This document shows, piece by piece, positions 1-10,251 of a stretch of DNA of 64,000 nt. The stretch comes from Sternotherus odoratus (lineage: Eukaryota; Chordata; Testudines; Kinosternidae): positions 251,419,644-251,483,643 of the forward strand of contig JAVMKO010000001.1 in assembly GCA_032164245.1 (NCBI GenBank). The letters are read 5' to 3'. The notes beneath the pieces were generated by a model. It did not search any database. It had not been told where the DNA came from and saw only the letters and a program-made list of their open reading frames with translations. A program made the position numbers and the translations under genes. Numbering within the stretch: position 1 is the first letter of the stretch; the number at the start of each line of letters is the position of its first letter.

Positions 1-788
1 AGTTTGATGGAGCATTTTTCCATTGAGCTTTCAACAAAAATCATGTTAAAGTGATGGTAGGATTTCCAGTGTCAAGAGAAACGGTGGAAGGTCTCAACAG
101 CTGGACATCACAGGGACAAGAGTTTGCACAGAAATGTCTCCAGGCTATGGTCTCTGGGAGCTCTAGCAGGGCATCCTGGCCTGGCAAAAATCCAGCATGT
201 GGACTAGGTGGTTCTTTATTCTGTTAGTTGAATTTCTAGACAAAATTGTGTCTTCTAAGTGCTGTGGGAGTAACTGGTGAGATGTCAGTGGCTGCTGGGT
301 AGCTCAGAAGAGAGAAGGTTTGAAATTTTTACAGTTTCATTTGTGTTCCTGCTTCTTTGGTGTGTGATAAACAATCCAGTATGTGTGTACTGACCTGTCC
401 CAAGTCAGAGGGAGAGACCTTTTACAGACACCTCTTGTTTTTCTGCTTTTATCCTATCTTTAATGCTATGATCCTGTTTTTTAAATAACATCTGAAGCCC
501 TTATGCTAGTGTTTGAGGCCCTGATAGCATGATATTTAGCTGGGCAAAATTCCTGTTAAAGTTGATAGGAATTTTCCAGGAGAAAGGAATGTTATAGGGT
601 CACCTCCCATCTGTTGTAAACCTGGAAAGTATTGTAAACAGCAATGACTTTGCATAAAGTTTTCTAGTAACCTTTAAGTAGTGAAATGTTGCTCAGGGAT
701 TGTTTGTAGATGTTAGCTGGTGATACAGTTCATTGATACGCTGTATCGATTGGCATTATTCCCACCCTGCAAACGTCTAGACAGTGAC
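1..788. other. Intergenic, nothing recognised
   Basis: AT-moderate sequence without long open frames, RNA genes or recognisable repeats. Confidence 0.6.
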
Positions 789-797
789 AATGTATTG

Positions 798-890
798 TGA
801 CATCTGAAGAAGTGGGTTTTTTACCCACGGAAGCTCATGCCCAAATAAATCTGTTAGTCTTTAAGGTGCCACTGGACTCCTTGTTGTTTT
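798..890 (-). mobile_element. 5'-truncated turtle tRNA-SINE
   Basis: SINE body in minus orientation, from TTCTTCAGATGT back to AAAACAACAAGGAGTCC. It is flanked by a 9-bp duplication AATGTATTG (789-797 and 891-899). It lacks the tRNA-like head and is truncated at the same internal point as the inverted arms of the fold-back copies. Confidence 0.8.
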
Positions 891-1474
891 AATGTATTGC
901 ACTGTGCTTACAGAAGTATAACCTAGTGTCCCGTCACAGAGTGTAATGAGTTTTGTGTAGAACTTTGGGAGCTATTTATCTTGGTCCAGATCAGGAGCAT
1001 CCCAGGGAAGAGGCTCTTTACCTCTGACTAGAATAGTGCTACTTTGTTTGAAGAGGAAAGCCTGGGACAAACACATCTGGTTTTGTACAGCACCAGTACA
1101 ATGGGGTCCATGACAGGTGCTTTGTGGCACTACTACAATATAGATAATGCAAAGTAATCAGTGCAAAGTGAAAATGCTGCACACTATTCCACCAGAGTGT
1201 AACTGACTGCGTGTAACCATCTTATTGAGCCGGTCACTCTGCATTGAATCTGGCAACTGGGTCAATAGCTGGTTTTTACTTCATGCTCACTTTCAAATAT
1301 ATTTGATATATGCAGTAAAACTGTACCATGTGAAGTGCAACATCAGAGCATCAGGAGTAGGCCTGCTTACCTATCCTTAATCCAGCCCTGATTTCCAGCT
1401 ATTCCTGGGAAACTACATGTCCTAGCAGCCCCTGTTTTCCACTCGAAACGGAGCTGTAATTTGGTAGATTGAGC

Positions 1475-1645
1475 ACAGACTAGGAGATGAGACTTTGAGG
1501 TTCTGTTCCTGGCTTTGCCGCTGGATTGCCTTAGCCAAGACCCTTAACACTGATGCCTCATTTGACCTATCTATAAAACTGGGATCCTGGTGCTTAGGCA
1601 GATTTGTAAAGCACTGTGAGACCTGTTTGAAATGTGCTGTATAAG
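1475..1645 (+). repeat. MIR-like ancient SINE
   Basis: It follows the MIR core: TTGAGGTTCTGTTCCTGGC, TTGCCGCTGGATTGCCTTAG, then a GCCTCATTTGACCTATCTA segment and GTAAAGCACTGTGAGA. It is highly diverged. Confidence 0.65.
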
Positions 1646-2954
1646 GCCACAGTAATAACATTAACTGATCCCAGTGCCCCAGATACAACTCGTTCAGCTT
1701 CCACCAGCAGCTGGGTGCCAGGAATGGACTGTACAGCCCCACACACCTCCTGCATCACTTGATGAACATTCTCATCAGACTTCACCATTCTCCTCCACTT
1801 GACAATTGATCGCTTTCCTTAATTGTCTGTGGCTGTTATGAGTTCCCATTGCCAGCTTCTGACTAACCCTTCCCAATCTGCTCCAAACAAAAAAAAAACT
1901 ACCTATGCCCAGCTCAAATAACTATAAATGAATACTCTCTGTCTCTGAAATGTGGGACATTAATGCAAATTCTACGTATAAAAATCTAAACCTCCAAAGA
2001 AAAAGCAGACCACAAGATTGGCAGGACTCTGCTTGATTCATTTATGAACTGCTGGACTTGGTTAGAAGTCTCTCTCTCTCTTCTTCCCCCTTACATTTTT
2101 ATTTGTCCACATATGTGCTGAACTGGGGTATACTCCTTTATCTTCAGACAGGAATCCACCGTCACAGGTTCTTAACAATAATCTAACCATGATATTAAAG
2201 ATGACCTGCAAATTTTTTTTTTTAAGTGTGTGACCTTTTTGTTTCTTCCTGATGTAAATGTTCTGGCTGGTTTTTGATTTGTTGATTTCTTTTCTGCTAT
2301 ATTACAAATATATATATGCTATATCCAAAGCCTTGCTTTGGAAGTGGGGTTAATTGGAGGCAGAGCTCTCACAGGCTTTCCTTTGGGGAAGTGAGTTGTT
2401 TAAATCTTTCCTAATGAGAGCTGTCACTTCAATATTTTTTATAAGCCCATTTAAATGAAAGAGTTTAAACCACCTGACCAAAAATCTCTTCTCCCCTCTC
2501 CATCAGGGGTTCTCACACAGCCACTAATTCTCCAAAGTGTCAGACTATTCCAGACTAACACGGCTACCACCCTGATTCTAATTCTCCAAAGTGTCTTCCA
2601 GCAAAAGAGAAGTCAATATGTGATATTTCTTATGGTGAGGGGGAGTATCCAAAAAATATTGGGGGTGGGGGATGAAGGCTTCTTATAGATTGTTAAGAAC
2701 TGAAAACAAACTAATGAAATGAAAAATGATGTGTGGGAGGGGCAGATTGCAGGGGGAGGGATGGAATATTCACTGGTTTCTTTTACGTGTCACTTACGCA
2801 GTTGCCTCTATCATTGGGAATTGTACGCCAGCCAGCTGGCATGTTTCCAGTGCCAGAATTACCAGTTGTCTCCCCCAGTCCAACAATATGGCCCTCTACC
2901 TCCCCCGTCGCCTCTTCTGTCAGGTATATGGCAAGGCAGCACACTGGAGTAGGT

Positions 2955-3110
2955 GTTATCCACACCCTACGGATGGGGAAACTGAAACACGGGAATGGTA
3001 CAAGGTAACACACCAGACCAACTGCTGATAGGGAATGGAGTCCAGGTCTCCGTATTACCAGTTCCCCTACTTTAACGCCATGGCAATTCTGCTTCCTCTA
3101 ACATAGGTCG
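2955..3110 (-). repeat. MIR-like ancient SINE
   Basis: It contains GATGGGGAAACTGAAACACG, GGTAACACACCAG and GGAGTCCAGGTCTCC, then CTACTTTAACGCCATGG. These are the minus-strand MIR landmarks. Confidence 0.6.
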
Positions 3111-3830
3111 ACTCTGTTATTACCCACAAGGGGTGACACTCATTGGCTCTACCAAAGGTGCAGACTGGGATGTGAGAGAAGCGAGAAGCATGACTGATGT
3201 GACTGCAGGATCGTATCCCACTGCTGGAGAGAGGTGAAATTTCCCCAGCCATCTCTTGGAAGAGGAAATGGAGTAAAATGAAGCCGTTTGTGATGGAGGG
3301 GGACAGGTAATAATACAGCATGATGGGGAAGAGTCTCCTCAGTACAGGGTGAGAAGGAAACGGTGCATACGCTAGTGGAGTTGTCTTATAAACAGCAGCG
3401 GAAGGCAAAAACACCCTCTTGGTTTAAAAATAAACAAAAGGTTTCCCCATAGTCCAAAAGTCTGTTTGCTGATAAACTCCCTCCCTTAGATGGCAGGAAA
3501 ACTGTACAAGGCTCAAGCTTCCCTGGGAAGAACCCAACATTACCCTGAGTCCTATTTGGCCCTTTGGTGAGGCTTCTGTCATTCTAGTTGTTATTCCCGC
3601 AATGAGAGGTGGTCCACTGCACTTCAGACAGGGAATAGATGTTGGTGGCTGGGAGTTATCACTGCGTGGCTGGGCTTTTGCTGTAGTGTTACAAGTGGAA
3701 GCCTGTGAGTGATCAGATGGCTTCTTCCCAAGCTATGACAGCAGCCTGTCCCCTAATTAGCACATGGATGGAATGTCCAGTGGGCAGCCACATTCCCTTT
3801 TACCTGTTTCATAAATATACACAGGGCAGC

Positions 3831-4606
3831 TGTACTGAATTGCCTTGCCTGTAAGGGGTTAATCAGTTGAATTAACCTATTGGGCACTTGACCAGAAGGA
3901 CCAATGGAGAAAGAAGATGCTTTCATATCTTATGGGGGGGGGCATTGTTTGTGCTCTTTGTTTGTTCCCTCTTTGGATGGAGAGAGAAACCAGGGCAGGA
4001 AAAAAATCTCCTAAAAACATACCTGAAATAGCATCTAAGATTACAAAAATTGTAAGTATGGCAAGAAAATGTGTTGGGTTATCTTTTGTTTTAGCTTGTA
4101 CATTTTCCTGTGTTAGGAGGGAGTTTTATTCCTGTTTTGTAACTTTGAAACTGAGCCTTGAGGGGAATCCTCTGTGTTTTTAAATCTTTTTTTTTTTTAC
4201 CCTGTAAAGTTACCTTCCATCCTGACTTTGCAGGTGTGATTCTCTTACTTTTTATTATAAATAAAATTCTTCTTTTAAGAATATGATTGATTTTCAGCAT
4301 CCTAAAAACCAAGGGGGTTGCTTTGTGCTCACATTGTAACCAAATGGTTGGTATCTTATTCTCAAGCCTCTCCAGAAAAGGAGGTAAAGGTGGGAGGGGA
4401 AATATTTTGGGGAAATAGGGACTCCAAGTGGCCCATTTCCTGAATCTTTGTCTAAATCACTTGGTGGTGGCAGCAGTACCGTCCAAGGACAAGGAGGGAT
4501 TTGTGCCTTGGGGAAGTTTTTAACCTAAGATGGTAGAAATAAGCTTAGTGGGTCTTTCATGTGGGTCCCCACATCTGTACCTCAGAGTGAGGAGGGAACC
4601 CTGACA
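3831..4606 (+). mobile_element. Probable solo LTR of an endogenous retroelement
   Basis: It begins TGTACTGAATTGCC and ends near GGAACCCTGACA. It contains an AATAAA signal (TTATAAATAAAATTC, about 4255) followed by a downstream R/U5-like segment that resembles a turtle LTR in my memory. No target duplication was found, so the boundaries are uncertain. The small open frame at 3917-4183 inside it is not a recognised protein. Confidence 0.45.
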
Positions 4607-5030
4607 ACCAGGCATTATTTTCCAGCAGGTGGCTGACAGCTGCTGTCCCTGCAGGACGCTCCTGCCATTTCCCATGCTGTTATATACCAGTGCTTCTAGC
4701 ACAGACTATAAGGCTGATAACCCCTCCATGTTTCCAGCTGCTTCTCTAAGCTATACCTTGCAATGAAGAACCTAGCCAATCCTAGAAGCAGCTGGAAATG
4801 GAGGAAGAGCCAACAGTATGTGATTTCTCTGCCCTAAATGGGCCATTGAGGAGGATGGGAACTGCTGAAATAAAGAATTCCTGCATGTTTCCCATATTGG
4901 TTTCCAGAATATGGGATTGGGAGAATAGATTTATGTAGATTAGGAATTAGTGGAACAAAATGACTCCAATGAGAGTTGTTTGCTATATTGTAGCCATGTT
5001 GATCCCAGGATATTAGGCTGTCGCAGAATC

Positions 5031-5106
5031 ATCGAATATCAGGGTTGGAAGGGACCTCTGGAGGTCATCTAGTCCGACCCCCTGCTTAAAGCAGAACCAA
5101 TCCCCA
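5031..5106 (-). mobile_element. CR1 LINE 3' end
   Basis: Minus-oriented CR1 3' terminus: AGAATCATCGAATATCAGGG, GGAAGGGACCTCTGGAGG and the ACCCCCTGCTTAAAGCAG block. It is the same subfamily as the copy ending at 42476. Confidence 0.85.
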
Positions 5107-5139
5107 TCTAAATCACTACAGACCTTACAGCGGCAGCTT

Positions 5140-5618
5140 TTAGACCTTACAGCGGCACATCTAAATCACTACAGACCTTACAGCGGCACAGCTGTACCAC
5201 TGTAAGGTCTCCCAGTTAGCCACTCTGCCAGCAGCAGATAGCTCTTTGGCCAGTATAATTAAGACACCCCTACCAAGCAAAAAAGACGATGAAGACTTGT
5301 GGCACGTTAGAGACTAACCAGTTTATTTCAGCATAAGCTTTTGTGGGCTATAGCCAAGTAGCCCACAAAAGCTTATGCTGAAATAAACTGGTTAGTCTCT
5401 AACATGCCACATGTCTTCATCGTCTTATTTACGGACACAGACTAACATCTGGCTGCTAATCTTAACCCTACCAAGCAGTGGTAGCTATGTTGGCCAGAGA
5501 GTCTCCACTGATACAATGCTGTCCACACCAGCGCTTTTGTTGGTCAGAGGTGTGGGGTTTTTTCATATCCCTGACTGACAAAAGTTGACCAACGAAAGTG
5601 CTAGTGTAGACAAAGCCT
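5140..5618. repeat. Turtle MITE-like repeat split by the fold-back SINE
   Basis: The left part has ACAGCTGTACCACTGTAAGG and a GCCAGTATAATTAAGACACC segment. The right part has AATGCTGTCCACACCAGCGC and GACAAAAGTTGACCAACG, then GTGCTAGTGTAGACAAAGCC. It is a non-coding repeat with internal dyads, interrupted at 5280-5465. The transposon class is uncertain. Confidence 0.5.
5280..5465. mobile_element. Fold-back (palindromic) tRNA-SINE insertion
   Basis: A plus-oriented SINE body (GACGATGAAGACTTGTGG to TGGGCTA) is followed by its own near-perfect reverse complement, extending to the full tRNA-like head at the right edge. A perfect 12-bp target duplication CCCTACCAAGCA flanks the whole unit (5268-5279 and 5466-5477). 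The insertion split an older MITE. Confidence 0.9.
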
Positions 5619-7786
5619 CAGAGACAAGATGGGTGAAGTAATATCTTTTACTGGACTAACTTCTGTTGGCAAGAGACAATCTTTCACACTACACAGTCTC
5701 CTGAAGAAGATCTCTGTGTAGCTGAAAAGTTGTTACCACCAATAGAAGTTGATCCAAGAAAAGATCTGACCTCACCCTGCTCGTCTCTTGAGTGACAGTT
5801 TTCTGTTGAGGCATAGCACGGGGGAGGGGAGAAGCCAAATTCCACAGGAAATTAGACACTGAAGGACAGTTGTCCTTGTCTTGTCACATACTAGCGAGAA
5901 GATATGCAAGTCTAGACAAGGCTTTGCCTTTACTTCCAAACTACTTTCCTACCAGTTTAATTACATCCATTTAAAAATCAGTCTAGGTAAATTGGTGCAA
6001 ATCCCTAATAGCGCCACTTAAACTGGTTTAACATATTTATACTGGCATAAGTCAGCCACAGGACGCATCATTGATATACATATGTCAGCTCCAGCCACTG
6101 ATGTATGAATCAGGATCAATCTCCTAGTAAATGTGCCCAGATTTTAAAAGGTATTTATGCACCTGGATCCCATTGATTTCAAAGGGAGTCAAGCACCTAA
6201 ATACCTTTCAGAGTCTGAGCCTAAGTCTTTGTACACAAATCTTTAAAGACAAAAAAATTCACCATTATTAAATACTCTCTTCTTCTGCCATATGTTAGTA
6301 ATTTAACAGGTATGTTAATAACCCCCCTTTTGGGGAGAATAGAACATCAGGGTGTTTTATGCTAGACTCAAAAATAAACGTTTGTAATGTCCCCTCCCTG
6401 TTTCAGCCGATTTATATTGTAGCATTCTTCCCCTGTATCTTATGTTGTTATAGTGTATTATAAAATCTTAGAAATACAATGTATAAACAGTAACATTCTG
6501 GTATATTGCCAGTAATTAATTAGGTGTGGAAGCAGTCAATTATGACTACTCTTGAATAGTTACTGTATCACAAAGGTGTCAGGAGGTAAAACATGAATGA
6601 AAGAAGGTTCTCTGCTGGCAGCCTAATTCATTACATATTCTTTCTGGACGTAACCCCCTCCTGTTCCTTTGTTATGTTCATCTTTTGGGTCCATGGGACC
6701 TGACCAAGATGCAGGGCCAGAAAATTTGCAGGGTCTTGATGTGAGGGCAGGCAGTTGGGCAATGAACTTGAAAAGAAAAAATAGTTGCCCTCAGAATGGA
6801 GTCAGGCCTCTCTTTTCACACACTATGTTCGGAGCCAGTTATTGGCTTGGAGTACAAGGAGGAGGGAGTGAAGAGGTTACTCATCTCTTTCCTTTCCGTG
6901 TGCCACAGCTTACTCAGGTTCACTTTGAACTGATGTCAGAAGTGGTATTTCCAAGTGTGCTGATGCAATAACACTGTGTTAGAAGCTGCACCCAATCTGT
7001 GTTGTCTGCCGTTAAACTCCGGGGTTCTAGTAGTATTATAGATACAGTACTTACCAGTCAATACTCAACTAATACTGGATATTAAAGTAATGATTTAAAA
7101 AACCCTTTATACCCCCAATTTAAATTAGGCTCAACTTCTCTTGGCACAGTGGAGCCGTGACCCTGATAAATAGCTAGATGAAGAGCTCCTACCAATTTAC
7201 TCCACAGCTCTTGGCAGCCTATAAGCTAATCTTCGAAGAACTACCCTTGTATTGCTGCTACCCACATTTTTTTCACTTCCCATGTCTTTGATCATTACTC
7301 TTCAAGAACCATCTTAATTTCAGGCCTGATCCCGAATACAGGAATAACTTTACTCATGTAATCCGAATGAGATTCTTAACATGGCTGCTTTTGTAGGGTA
7401 GACAAGGCCAAAGAGATTGATGTCTTGAATTAAACCTTGCCCTGCTCAGAGCACCTGAAGGGGAACACTGGGAAAGTTGCCAGTGCTCAGAGATTGACTA
7501 CTCATGTGAGTAAAATTATTCATGTCTTAAGTGTTAGCAGGATTGGGCCATTAGCTTGAATGGTATCTAGCACAGGCTGGCTTCTATATGTAAGGCATTA
7601 GTCACCTTTATGGTGCTTTATCAACAGTAACTTGGCACTATTCATATGGGGTGGGAGTTTGCAAAGCTCTTTAGCATCCACCTCACACTCCACCCATTAA
7701 AGTCAATGGTACTTTAATGGGAGTAGTCAGGCAAATGCTGGGTGTATTTGACCAACCCCACACAGGATTTTTTGGGCTTAGATCAC
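5619..7786. other. Intergenic, nothing recognised
   Basis: No supported gene. A segment near 5640-5760 (ACTTCTGTTGGCAAGAGACA, CACTACACAGTCTCCTGAAG) resembles a dispersed turtle repeat. The 100-codon frame at 6669 shows no family features. Confidence 0.5.
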
Positions 7787-7800
7787 TTTCTTCTGAATGT

Positions 7801-7904
7801 CAAGAATCAGAGAGGTAGCTTGCATCCGACGAAGTGGGTATTAGCCCACGAAAGCTTATGCTTCAAAACTTTATAGTTAGTCTTTAAGGTGCCACAGGAC
7901 TTTA
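7801..7904. mobile_element. Rearranged tRNA-SINE: head followed by inverted body
   Basis: A short plus-strand head fragment (TCAGAGAGGTAGC) is joined to a minus-strand body running from the 3' tail (GCATCCGACGAAGTGGG) to AGGACTTTAT. A perfect 14-bp duplication TTTCTTCTGAATGT bounds it (787-800 and 905-918 of this kilobase, i.e. 7787-7800 and 7905-7918). Confidence 0.85.
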
Positions 7905-8031
7905 TTTCTTCTGAATGTGTGTGGTCACTGAAGATTTCATTATTTGCTCTCAGAACAACTAACACTAGAGGCATTTCACTCCAGTATCAGTGATGGTTGG
8001 GAGTCACACAAGCATCAGTGGGATTGCATAT

Positions 8032-8771
8032 TGTGGCAGGGTGCTGGCCAGGAGGGCCTGAGCCAGCCCTGCTGGCCCTTTAAGAGGGAGAAAAGCCCTC
8101 TGCAAACCCCCGGGCAGGAAGGCTAATTAGCCACCTGAGGTGCAGGCCAATCAGCCTGCATGAGTTGCACCTGGCAGCCTCCTCTGGGGGATATAAGGCT
8201 GCCAGGAAGGAAGCCCAGGGTGGTGGTGGTGGTGTGTGAGCTATCAAGAGCTGTGTGTGTTTGTATCACTGTTAGCTGGACTACTTAGAGTCCATAGAGC
8301 TGGATCACTGTTAGCTGGACTATCTAGAGTCCCTAGAGCTGTGTTAACTGTTAGCTGGACTATCTAGAGTCCCTAGAGCTGTGTAAACTGTTAGCTGGAC
8401 TACATAGAGTCCCTAGAGCTGTGTAAACTGTTAGCTGGACTACATAGAGTCCCTAGAGCTGTGTTAACTGTTAGCTGGACTACATAGAGTCCCTAGAGCT
8501 GTGTAACTGTTAGCTGGACTACATAGAGTCCGTAGAGCTGGGTATTAATGAGCTATCAAGAGCTGAGTGGGTATTAATGAGCTATCAAGAGCTGAGTGTG
8601 TGTTTGAGCTATCAAGAGCTGAGTGTGTATTAATGAGCTGTTTATTAATGAACTGTTTAACCTGTATATATTGGTGGTGGGGTCCTGCACTGTAAATTAA
8701 AGGGCACTGTTGGAGCAAAAAAGGGTTTCCTGCCTGTGTTCCTGAGCGGGGTGAGAGAGCGGTCTGTCACA
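8032..8771 (+). mobile_element. Solo LTR (740 bp) with internal promoter and minisatellite
   Basis: It begins TGTGGCAGGGTGC and ends GCGGTCTGTCACA (TG...CA). A 4-bp duplication ATAT lies on each side (8028-8031 and 8772-8775). A TATA-like GGGATATAAGGCTGCC sits at about 8188, followed by GT repeats and the tandem array. No internal retroviral or Gypsy genes are nearby, so it is a solo LTR. The family is unknown. Confidence 0.75.
8276..8545 (+). repeat. Minisatellite of about 45 bp inside the solo LTR
   Basis: About six copies of a unit CTGTTAGCTGGACTACATAGAGTCC followed by a short GAGCTGTGTAA spacer. A second motif GAGCTATCAAGAGCTGAGTG repeats at about 8550-8630. Confidence 0.9.
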
Positions 8772-8991
8772 ATATTAACAAAACCAGCCCCAGGACAACT
8801 CTTGAATCTGTGTGCTGCCAGTCTTGGGTGCAGTTTGATACAGGAATTGGTTAAGCAAAATGAGCACGTTTTCAAGCAGGGCCTGTCAAGTTGAAAATCC
8901 AGTGAAAATTAAATAATTGGAGCAGGGACTAATTTAGCAAGGTTTTTTGCCATGACCTACAGGATTTTTTCTTCTTCTATTGAGACATGTG

Positions 8992-9365
8992 CAGTGGAGT
9001 CCCAGTATAATGTGAACCCGGATATAGCACAATTATACCATGGCTCCCAAGTCCTTGTTCTCTGTCCCCAGCACGCAGCTGCGCCTGCAAGGGACAGAGA
9101 ACTCAGGACTGCAGGCGCGGGGCTGCGGCTTCTCTCCTTGCTCCCAGCAGGGGAGAAAAGCTGCAGCCCCGCACCTGCCGGGACAGAGAACTCCGTGGCT
9201 GCAGTGGACACCGGCGCTTGCAGCCTTGGAGTCCCCTGTCCCAGCAGGCGTGGGGGCAGCAGATTCCACAGAGAACTCCCAGGCTGCAGCCCGGGAGTTT
9301 TCTGTCCCTGGCAGGCGGGGGACGCAGCTTCTTCTGGGAACTTAAATTCAGAACTTTGCTACACA
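8992..9365. repeat. GC-rich block, possibly a partial pogo-type element
   Basis: It starts CAGTGGAGTCCCAGTATAATG, similar in style to Tigger ends, but has no matching right end. It holds imperfect repeats of GGGACAGAGAACTC (five or so, both direct and inverted). These keep several frames open on both strands. Confidence 0.35.
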
Positions 9366-9943
9366 CTTAAAAATCATGGACTGAATGGATTTATGGCTTC
9401 TTACTACAACAATCCCTATCCCACTACCAGCTACCCCCTACCCCCATGACTGGACAAGTGTTAACAGGCCACTTAACTTTGAATGGTTCCATTAAATATG
9501 TTCTGACTACTTACCCTAAATAATCTGTCCCACCTCGTATTTAGCTCTGAGTTTCCCAGACCTGAAGAGCTGTGTGTGGCTCAAAACCTGGTCTCTCCAA
9601 CAGAAATTGGTCCAATAATCGCCTTGTCTCTACAACTAAGCTCACTTCACTCCTGAATGAGCATCCCCACAAGGGTTTAATGTGCTTGAACATGCATTGA
9701 CATCATTTAGCTGATTTTCCCCCACCCCCCTTTCCCAAGCAGACAAAGTGCTAAGGGGTGGTGACAATGCAAGGAGGAGTGCTGAAGGTTTATTTTTGGT
9801 TTAAAGCACTGAGCAGGAGTGGAGGTGGAGCCTATAGCGTTACTAGGTCACTGAGATGCTGAATTACATTTTGTACATGTGCTCAGTGGCAACATGGGAA
9901 AATAAAAGGTCGCTCACTATATTGCAGCTGGCATGGTTCATAT

Positions 9944-10243
9944 CAGTGGTGTCCAATATGTTTGCTACTAGTCACATGTGTGGCCAATAGGCTATTGAAT
10001 TGTGGCTATGCATGAGCAATGCGTGGTGTATTGAAGACAGCAGTACTAGAAGACAGATTGCATGTTTTGATATACAGCTTAACAGGGCCAGGACATAGTG
10101 CGAGAGAGACAACAGTGGATGTGTGTAATAGTGACAGGCGCTAGTGCATATGTGGAGTAGGTTTTTTAATCCTTTTTTATGTGGTGAATAAAAATTCAAA
10201 ACCACAAGTGTGGTTAGCATCAAATTTCTATTGGCCATTGCTG
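9944..10243. mobile_element. hAT-like MITE (300 bp)
   Basis: It begins CAGTGGTGTCCAATA and ends TATTGGCCATTGCTG. The flanks GTTCATAT and GTTTATAT match at 7/8. It is AT-rich with no coding capacity. Confidence 0.7.
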
Positions 10244-10251
10244 GTTTATAT

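Noticed and set aside
1422..1742. 106-codon minus-strand frame
   Set aside because: It overlaps a MIR-like SINE and shows no coding features.
5280..5465. Two independent SINE insertions in opposite orientation
   Set aside because: Only one outer target duplication exists, none between the arms, and the arms share private bases.
7801..7904. Classical twin priming as explanation of the inverted SINE
   Set aside because: In twin priming the RNA 5' end lies inside and the 3' tail at the edge; here the order is reversed.
8952..9449. 165-codon frame and its antisense partners
   Set aside because: The region consists of imperfect GGGACAGAGAACTC repeats; no domain, and several frames on both strands are open together.
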